64,000 bases of DNA from positions 1,303,001 to 1,367,000 of the forward strand of contig CALYLW010000164.1 in NCBI GenBank assembly GCA_944989445.1. Reading direction: 5' to 3'. This document shows positions 56,442 through 64,000 of this stretch, one piece after another. The notes under the pieces are model-generated. The model saw only the letters and a program-made list of their open reading frames with translations, had not been told where the DNA came from and made no database searches. Made by a program: the position numbers and the translations under genes. The stretch comes from Ampullaceana balthica. Taxonomy: Eukaryota > Mollusca > Gastropoda > Lymnaeidae. How positions within the stretch are numbered: position 1 is the stretch's first letter; every line of letters begins with the position of its first letter.

Positions 56442-57505
56442 CAACGGTGGCAAAATCTTGGCTCGCGAGCCGCATGCGGCTCTTTCGTGTTCACATTGCG
56501 GCTCGCGTAAAATTTATAAAAGATATGATAAAATGATTACTGGGAGATTTCCAAGCAAGGTGTAATGGCCCATAGACTTTGTCATAATTTGGCGGAAATC
56601 TATTAATAGAAATATACGGGTATTTTTTTGGGTCAATCTGATGAAAATTTAATAAAAGATACTAGTCAATATGTAAATGTAGGTATATTGAAATGGAAGT
56701 ATCATATCAGCTATTTTTAATCCTTCTTTAATTCAGGACAGCTTATTGGATTTGAAAAAGGAAAAACAGTTTCGTAATTTTACTATGCTAACAATTTTGA
56801 GAACATTTTGATTCGACTGTATTTATGCTTCAAAACATTGTTCAGCTATAATGCAATCTAAAAAGTTTTTAAAAAACGTAAAAAAGACAAGTTTTTGACT
56901 ATAAATCCTTTATGTACGAGAAGTAACTAAAAAAATGTTCATTATAATACGCAGCGCAAGACCATCCAAAAATACAAAATTGTAGTTGTGTCGTAAAACA
57001 TGTTTAATATAATGCACACCGATCAGGAATATGTTTATAAAAAGTGTTGTCAATAAAATACGCACCTTATTGCGCGACAGAAAGGTTGTTCAATATAATG
57101 CGCACCCTTACACTCTATCTAAAAAAATAACATGATACATAGGAATAAATAAAATAATCTAAAAAAGCAATAATTCAATTACGGTACATGTGATCGATCT
57201 GAAATTTTGATACATTGTTTTTATCATCGGTACGAAACTGCCTTCAAAATTTCAGCTCGCTAGCTTACGAGGAAGTGGGTTAAAAATTGATCCAAAGTTT
57301 TGGCGACAAGGGTGCAAGGGTTCAAGGGTGCAAGCAAGCAGACACCACGAGTTAATATAAAGGATTTAATGAAACATTACTCATTGACCTATGACGTTTT
57401 CCGGTTTTAGAAATGACAGGCCCCATAGTGCTTCAATGCGGCTCTCAAGATTTAAAGAATTTTTTTTTAAATGGCTCTCAGATACTACAGGTACAGCCAC
57501 CGCTG
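56442..57505. mobile_element. hAT element/MITE with repeat A inside
   Basis: The left end caacggtggcaaaatc (56442) and the right end gccaccgctg (57496-57505) are inverted. Near both ends lie gcatgcggctct / atgcggctct words typical of this hAT terminus type. The flanking octamers atatagac (56434-56441) and acatagac (57506-57513) differ by one base. The interior contains a full repeat A copy at 56866-57370, so about 560 bp is the hAT element itself. Confidence 0.82.
56866..57370 (+). mobile_element. Repeat A, copy 7
   Basis: Nearly intact plus-strand copy from cgtaaaaaagacaagttttt to gagttaatataaaggattt, nested in the hAT element. Its variable tract reads gggtgcaagggttcaagggt, different from the other copies. 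Confidence 0.85.
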
Positions 57506-57742
57506 ACATAGACTATACTTTTACGATCTTTACATAAGTTTAAATGCTATGTAACGTTTGTTTTGTATGTTTAGTATACAGTTGTACTAAATGTACTACA
57601 TTTATATCTGTTGCAGGTCATTATGATTGTTAGCCAAGCTTTCAACTTTTCAAACTATAAACATTTTTCAATCGACATTATTCTCGAAAAGAATCTCCCG
57701 GTATGCGCCGCAAGTATATTTCCAGTAATTAGTCATATAGGC

Positions 57743-57969
57743 AGAGTTGTCACTAGGAGTGCGGATGGTGCGGACCGCACCGGGTGACACCGTCACTAGG
57801 GGGTGCGGATGGTGCGGACCGCACCGGGTGGCACCGTCACTAGGGGTGACACCAAAACATCAGTTATTTGGCACGGGTGGACTCGGAGAACGTCCATGGG
57901 GGTAGGTAGTGAGGGGGATGACGCAATGAGCTACCGCACTGAGTGACACGAACTATAGTGACGCCACTG
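57743..57969. mobile_element. MITE-like element with internal duplication
   Basis: The left end cagagttgtcactagg and right end ctatagtgacgccactg are imperfect inverted repeats, a hAT-like CAG...CTG pair. Inside, a segment of about 52 bases (gtgcggatggtgcggaccgc plus accgggtg and caccgtcactagg) is duplicated in tandem at 57760-57845. No 8-bp duplication was found. Confidence 0.5.
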
Positions 57970-58080
57970 GAGTTTTTAATTACTGAGTTTTAAAAACAGT
58001 TAATTTACCGTGTTTAATTCTAATATTTAATTCTTGTCATTTATTATTGCGTTAAATTTACGATGAGCGCATCATTGAAC

Positions 58081-58379
58081 ATAAACATACATAATTTGCA
58101 ATGTATGTCACGTCTCGTCTGTCCGGTCTGTCCTGTCCGTAAAGCTACTAATTTTAGAAAGCAGCGAACCAAATTACTGCACCAAAAATAACTCTTTTCG
58201 AACGTTCCACATAAAATTGTGCAATATGAAAATACATGAATAAAATAAAAATAAAGTAAATGAAAGTTCTGTATTATATTATTATTTATTCTGATGTGTA
58301 TTTTTTCAGAATAAATAGATTTCAGCTGAAATGTATTTATTTTGAAAACTTCCGTCATTTTTTAAGGGTAATACACTAG
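58081..58379 (+). mobile_element. Non-autonomous Helitron, copy 6
   Basis: Body and 3' end match the family: agctactaattttagaaagc, the tccgtcattttttaaggg hairpin region, and CTAG (58376-58379) before T. The TC start is mutated (ataaacatacataatttgc). It has an extra internal block, agatttcagctgaaatg, related to the copy at 53816-54249. Confidence 0.78.
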
Positions 58380-58797
58380 TTATAATAATATATCAGACCT
58401 CAAATCTTTCAGACCTCTCTGATGTTAGGTCACAAAAAGTTTTACCACGGGTCTCAAAATGTTTCGGAGGAAATGGCACCCGGAACATGGATCCGGCGAG
58501 CGTGCTAGGAAAAACAAGATTTTAGTAGTTCTTTTTTTAAAATAAAAAATGTATTTCGATTTCAGGAGTGGGGTGGGGGGAGGGGGGTTGGGTGAAAGTG
58601 GACGACCATATCTCAAGAGTAGAACATCCGCCTCTGTCTTATTAAGGGGCCTCCATTATACGGTAGCGGACCGGGATGTCGCCGAAATGTCTTAATGCCA
58701 ACGTTATATAATGGTTCCACACGAAACCTCACGCTAGCGGATCTAAAAATAAAAGGAACTGCCTCTCCTACCAAGGTCTTTCAAAGCATGTCCTGAG
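58380..58797. other. No gene recognised
   Basis: Complex sequence with a G-rich patch (58566-58595). No repeat or coding family was identified. Confidence 0.45.
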
Positions 58798-58980
58798 CGA
58801 TGTTCCCTCAATGGTTCGTTAGTCCTTGCGCACAAAGTAAAAAACAACAAGTCGTGAGCAAAGTTGCACAGCATCCATTTTTGGTAATATTTTACAAAAT
58901 ATTTGCTGCGCGGTAATTTGAAACTGCTGCGCGGTGTCGGTCAGATATCTGCACGGCCGCGCAGCTTAAAGGGAACATTG
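58798..58980. mobile_element. hAT MITE with perfect 8-bp TSD
   Basis: It starts cgatgttccctcaa and ends ttaaagggaacattg, inverted with a few mismatches. The octamer gtcctgag is identical on both sides (58790-58797, 58981-58988). It is 183 bp and includes three gcgcgg/ccgcgc words. Same family as 23456-23716. Confidence 0.9.
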
Positions 58981-58988
58981 GTCCTGAG

Positions 58989-60065
58989 TTTTATTTTAGC
59001 CCAGTGCTCTTTAATGATATCCAGCCCAACAAATCACACTCAGGTCTAAATGTATGGAAATATTTTTAAATATTTTTTTTTGGTAGGGCAATCCCATTTT
59101 TTTTATTTTAAACCCCAAGATCACGTAGATTTTCAGGGCAAAACGCTTCCTCCTGTTTGAGAAGCACCCTCCAAGACGGACACACGGGACATGGCTTTAA
59201 TCAAGGAAGAGAGAGTTCTCCTTACAACAGTTAAGATAAAGAGAGAAGAAATGTTGATATTTAATGGTGGAGGGGGAGGGGTCGTGTCGTGGTGGGTGGG
59301 GATGTAAGGGGGGGTCAGGGACTGGGGTGGGGGAGGGTGACACTGCAACAAGCCACCCCGGTAGACGTCTGCATTAACTCAGCGTTCTAACATCCGGATT
59401 GAAATGAACCCTGGGAAGACGAGACTTCCGGTTTCGAAATTTTAAAGTTTCGGGGGTCTTCTTGTTCGGCAGTTGGCACCGCAGTGGATGGAAGCCCGCC
59501 AAAGCCGTTCGGGTGATTTCTGGGAAAGCCCGCAAAAACCAGCAGTCGGATCATCTGGAGTACCAATTGCTGATGTAGACAACCGCGCTTTTTTTTAAAC
59601 GTGGAGATTGTTGATGTTAACGCACAATTTGAACTTGTTTGAGGTCGACAATCACAATTATCAACTCAAACTATATATTTACCCACTTGATTAATGTTAT
59701 TAATTTATTTTTAAAATCCATTTGTCTGATGCGGAAACCTAGACAAATCTAGACAAATCTACCATGATGGTGTTTAAAATAACATGAAATAACTTTAATT
59801 ATGCGGATAGCTACATTTTTCAAATAAGATGACATGGAAAAGTATGCAATTCCATTTGGGTTAAATTTAAAAAAAATTAATAGCACTTATTGTTTACCGC
59901 TGTTCTAAAATCTGGGAATGCGATATGTTGTAATAAGGGTTTTTAATCAATCACTAAAACGTAAAGCTCTTAATTTTTTAAACAATGACATGCAACCGTA
60001 GCTAGTGTAATTTACAGCCATCCAGACGTTACAGTCGTATTCCATCCTAGCAGCTAGCCCCACCT
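58989..60065. other. No gene recognised
   Basis: 59240-59340 is G-rich. 59350-59590 is a moderately GC-rich, complex island that could be gene-associated, but no start, splice pattern or domain is visible. The rest is AT-rich, with a 10-bp tandem duplication agacaaatct at about 59741-59760. Confidence 0.4.
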
Positions 60066-60480
60066 CACCTCAACAGCCAGAACACAGTTGGCTATAACAT
60101 CACACAGCCATAACGCACCTGGCTATGCCATCCCACAGCTATAACACAGCTTTTTGTGCAATCTCACAGCTATAACACATGGCTATGACTATCCCACAGC
60201 CTTCAAACAGCTGGCTATGCCATCCCACAGCTATTACACATCTGCTAATACATCCAACAGCCATAAAACATCTGCTCATACACCCCATAGCTGAAACATA
60301 AAACAGCTGGCTATGCCATCCCACAGCTATAACAAATCTGCCAATACATCCCAAAGCCATAAAACAGCTGGCTATGACATACCACAGCTATAACACATCT
60401 GCCAATACACCCAACATCCATAAAACAGCTGGGTTTGCAATCTCACAGCTATAACACAACTTCCTATTACATCTCAAAGC
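60066..60480. repeat. Degenerate minisatellite, ~30-bp unit
   Basis: Imperfect copies with catcccacagctataacaca and gctggctatgc, and variants tctgccaatacatcc. The minus frame of repeated CIGR/VGWH residues is an artefact. Confidence 0.9.
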
Positions 60481-60799
60481 AAACTAAAGATTTTAAAAAT
60501 AAAACAGTTTTGGACGTGTGGTCGCCGGGGGGGGGGCGGCAAATTGATTTCTTTACTTTCTTGCCCCCGATGTCACACGAGAAAGGGCTTGTGGGATAAT
60601 TACCTCGGACTAATACACCGTCCACTAATGTAGCCAGCAGATTCTTAGGGACTCTTTTGTCCCCTCTCCCCCACCCCCTCTCTCTCTCAAGTTAGTAGTT
60701 TCCTTTAAAGGCCATTGGTTTATGTGCTGATGACATAAGAGTTAGACCATAATAATGGTCTTCTTTTAGAGAGAGAGAGGGAGTGGGCAAACGGCCAGA
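60481..60799. other. No gene recognised
   Basis: Mixed sequence with a G run (60527-60535) and a CT-rich patch (60655-60690). Confidence 0.5.
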
Positions 60800-60975
60800 G
60801 GAGAAGCCCTTAGATAGAGAGTATGGGAGGAGAAGCCCTTAGATAGAGAATATGGGAGGAGAATCCCTTAGATAGAGAGTATAGGAGGAGAAGCCCTTAG
60901 ATAGAGAGTATGGGAGGAGAAGCCCTTAGATAGAGAATATTGGAGGAGAAGCCCTTAGAGAATATGGGAGGAGAA
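60800..60975. repeat. Minisatellite, 29-bp unit
   Basis: Six copies containing ggaggagaagcccttagata and gagagtat. The last copy has a deletion (cttagagaatatggg). Confidence 0.93.
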
Positions 60976-61221
60976 AGGTGGTTGTGGGATCTCCAAGTCA
61001 ATAAAGTTGACATACTGCTGGAAGGACATCCTGATGTCATGTGACATCAATGTAAATTTATTTTTAAAAAGCAATGAGGGGAATATTTTCAAGAGCTACC
61101 TGTACCATGTCACATTGTCTTTACAGTGTAAAGTGACAGAAACATTAATCACATCTTTGTTACAGTAATTAGAGAGTTGATCCTATTATTTGATAATGTT
61201 ATTGTATACGAGAGCAAACCT
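60976..61221. other. No gene recognised
   Basis: Spacer between arrays; no family was identified. Confidence 0.5.
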
Positions 61222-61735
61222 CATTAGTGGTACAGTTATTACAGAGTAAATCTCATCAATGGTACAGTTATTAGAGGTGTAAACCATATCATTGGTACGG
61301 TTATTAGAGAGAGTAAACCCTATCACTGGTACAGTTATTAGAGGTGTAAACCATATCATTGGTACGGTTATTAGAGAGAGTAAACCCCATCACTGGTACA
61401 GTTATTAGAGGTGTAAACCATATCATTTGTACGGTTAATAGAGAGAGAGTAAACCCTATCACTGGTACAGTTATTAGAGGTGTAAACCATATCATTTGTA
61501 CGGTTAATAGAGAGAGTAAACCCTATCACTGGTACAGTTATTAGAGGTGTAAACCATATCATTTGTACGGTTAATAGAGAGAGTAAACCCTATCACTGGT
61601 ACAGTTATTAGAGGTGTAAACCATATCATTGGTACGGTTAATAGAGAGAGTAAACCCTATCACTGGTACAGTTATTAGAGGTGTAAACCATATCATTTGT
61701 AAAATTATTAAAGAGTAAACCCATAATTGGTTCAT
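61222..61735. repeat. Minisatellite, ~67-bp dimeric unit
   Basis: About seven copies of a composite of two related halves: ggtacagttattagaggtgt + aaaccatatcatt, and ggtacggttattagagagag + taaaccctatcact. The half-units differ by a few bases, so the present unit arose by dimerisation of a shorter one. Monomer-like units remain at the left edge (61222-61275). Confidence 0.94.
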
Positions 61736-61789
61736 TTAAGTAATTATGTATAAATGTACCATAGGTACAGTGGTACAAAAACACGGTTC

Positions 61790-62110
61790 CATGACAAAAC
61801 GACAAGGTGACTAAACGACAAGGTGACAAAACGACAAGGTGGCGAAACGACATGGTGACAAAACGACAATGTGACAAAACTAAATGGATGACAAAAGGAC
61901 ATGTGACAAAACGACATGGTGACAAAACGACAAGGTGACAAAACGACATGGTGACAAAACGACATGGTGACAAAACGACATGGTGACAAAACGACAAGGT
62001 GACTAAACGACATGGTGACAAAACGACAAGGTGACAAAACGACATGGTGACAAAACGACATGGTGACAAAACAACATGATGACAAAACGACATGGTGACA
62101 AAACGACAAA
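61790..62110. repeat. Minisatellite, 16-bp unit
   Basis: About 20 copies of aaaacgacatggtgac, with the caaggtgac and ctaaacgac variants. The minus frames of CHHVVLSP-type repeats come from the array. Confidence 0.95.
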
Positions 62111-62325
62111 GTCTCATGGCAATAACGTAGACGACTGTGGAAGCCCCTAATGAAGACCCTGAGAATCGCGGGTGGCAATTAGGTCACTTTGGACAGAGAC
62201 CCGGGGTGTCCGACTCAAAACTTAAAACACGTAAGGTTGCGGGTCGAGCATGATAACATTCAATTAGCAGAAAATTAAACTGTAAAATAAACATTACTAT
62301 AATTCACATCGACAGCAGGAGAAAA
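62111..62325. other. No gene recognised
   Basis: Short complex spacer between two arrays. Confidence 0.5.
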
Positions 62326-62778
62326 TGCATCATCTAAATTCTAAATGCACCATCTAAATGGCTCATTCCACAAAATCATCTAAATGGCTCATTCCACAAC
62401 ACCATCTAAATGGCTCATTCCACGATACAATCTAAATGGCTCATTCCACAACACCATCTAAAGGGATCATCCCACAACACCATCTAAATGGCTCATTCCA
62501 CAACACCATCTAAATGGCTCATCCCACAACACTATCTAAATGGCTCATTCCACAACACCATCTAAATGGCTCATCCCACAACACCATCTAAATGGCTCAT
62601 CTCACAACATCATCTAAATGGCTAATTCCACAACAACATCTAAATGGCTCATTCCACAACACCATCTAAATTGCTCATTCCACAACACCATCCAAATGGG
62701 TCATTCCACAACACCATCTAAATGGGTCATTCCACAACACCATCTAAATGGGTCATTCCACAACACCATCTAAATGGC
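62326..62778. repeat. Minisatellite, 26-bp unit
   Basis: About 17 copies containing caccatctaaatggctcatt and ccacaa, with variants gggtcatt and cgatacaat. Confidence 0.95.
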
Positions 62779-64000
62779 TTAACAACACCCCCGAGTGAAT
62801 AGCTTAACAACACCACCGAGTGACTAGTTTAACAACACCACCGAGTGACTAGTTTAACAACACCACCGAGTGACTAGTTTAACAACACCACCTAGTGACC
62901 AGTTTAACAACACCACCGAGTGAATAGCTTAACAACACCACCGAGTGACTAGTTTAACAACACCACCGAGTGACTAGTTTAACAACACCACCGAGTTACT
63001 AGTTTAACAACACTACCTAGTGACTAGTTTCACAACACCACCGAGTCAATAGTTTAACAACACCACCGAGTGACTAGTTTAGCAACACCACCGAGTGACT
63101 AGTTTAATAACAATACCGAGTGACTAGTTTAACAACACCACCGAGTGAATAGTTTTAACAACACCACCGAGTGACTAGTTTAACAACACCACCGAGTGAC
63201 TGGTTTAACAATACTACCGAGTGACTAATTTAACAACACCACCGAGTGACTAGTTTAACAACACTACCGAGTGACTAGTTTAACAACACTACCGAGTGAC
63301 TAGTTTAACAACACTACCGAGTGACTAGTTTAACAACACTACCGAGTGACTAGTTTAACAACAATACCGAGTGACTAGTTTTACAACACTACCGAGTGAC
63401 TAGTTTAACAACACCACCGAGGGACTAGTTTAACAACACCACCGAGTGACTAGTTTAACAACACCACAGAGTGACTAGTTTAACAACACCACCGAGTGAA
63501 TAGTTTAACAACACCACCGAGTGACTAGTTTAACAACACCACCGAGTGACTAGTTTAACAACACCACCGAGTGAATAGTTTAACAACACCACCGAGTGAC
63601 TAGTTTAACAACACCACCGAGTGAATAGTTTAACAACACCACCGTGTGAATAGTTTAACAACACCACCGAGTGACTAGTTTAACAACACCACCGAGTGAC
63701 TAGTTTAACAACACCACCTAGTGACCAGTTTAACAACACCACCGAGTGAATAGTTTAACAACACCACCGAGTGAATAGTTTAACAACACCACAGAGTGAC
63801 CAGTTTAACAACAACACCAAGTGACTAGTTTAACAACACCACAGAGTGACTAATTTAACAACACCACAGAGTGACTAGTTTAACAACACCACCGAGTTAC
63901 TAGTTTAACAACACCACCGAGTGAATAGTTTAACAACACCACCAAGTGACTAGTTTAACAACACCACCGAGTGACTAGTTTAACAACACCACCGAGTGAC
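62779..64000. repeat. Minisatellite, 25-bp unit, continues past the window
   Basis: About 49 copies containing accgagtgactagtttaaca and acacc. Variants are gtgaatag, gtgaccag, cctagtgac and acactacc. A run of actaccgag units (about 63205-63400) shows local homogenisation. It follows the 26-bp array without a spacer and runs off the end of the window. Confidence 0.97.

Noticed and set aside
61638..62178. Histidine/cysteine-rich repeat proteins on the minus strand
   Set aside because: Products of the 16-bp array; several frames are open together.

Overview
The window looks like intergenic, repeat-dominated DNA from an animal nuclear genome, most likely an aquatic invertebrate. A lophotrochozoan such as a mollusc is my best guess but is not proven. 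The evidence is the mixture of element classes: L2/CR1/Jockey-like and RTE-like LINEs, tRNA-derived SINEs, Helitrons, hAT, Tigger/pogo and Harbinger-type elements, and very many minisatellites. No bacterial operon, rRNA gene, convincing cellular protein-coding exon or CRISPR array could be supported. Most long open frames are products of tandem repeats whose period (or a small multiple of it) is divisible by three.

Layout. 0.8-3.1 kb: a G-rich, C-poor stretch with two abutting minisatellites (21-bp and 15-bp units). 3.5-5.9 kb: a broken DNA transposon on the minus strand with matching terminal inverted repeats. 5.9-9.0 kb: a 25-bp array, a decayed hAT copy (minus strand), a ~490-bp dispersed repeat (called repeat A here) and a Helitron. 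9.2-10.0 kb: a SINE cluster. 10.8-20.8 kb: a giant array of about 400 copies of a 25-bp unit, with higher-order structure. 20.9-27.3 kb: LINE 3' fragments, two inverted repeat A copies, telomere-like degenerate repeats, a Helitron and two hAT MITEs. 27.8-32 kb: GT-rich repeats, a Tigger-like element carrying a nested Harbinger-type MITE, a LINE fragment, and a 35-bp/23-bp array split by an RTE fragment. 33.7-36.5 kb: a Tigger/pogo remnant, a Helitron, a LINE fragment next to a 90-bp array, and a hAT MITE. 36.8-39.7 kb: several minisatellites. 40.7-43.0 kb: a second hAT copy, in which a 13-bp array has expanded inside the transposase remnant. 43.2-45.2 kb: an 11-bp C-rich array and a 38-bp array. 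45.7-47.5 kb: the best coding region of the window, a 5'-truncated LINE reverse transcriptase with an intact catalytic core, inserted in a probable older pogo-type element. 48.5-49.8 and 53.8-54.2 kb: Helitron copies with two alternative 3' ends. 56.4-57.5 kb: a hAT element with repeat A nested in it. 57.7-64 kb: small MITEs and a run of six minisatellites that continues past the end of the window.

How the parts relate. The elements are layered: Harbinger-type in Tigger-like, LINE in pogo-like, repeat A in hAT and in Helitron, RTE in satellite, MITE in a degenerate frame. A SINE at 9.7-10.0 kb shares its 3' tail with the LINE at 46-47.4 kb, which suggests the LINE machinery mobilises that SINE. 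Tandem arrays fill roughly a third of the window. Several are almost free of internal divergence and so are probably recent. All coordinates and copy numbers were read by eye; array edges may be off by one repeat unit.
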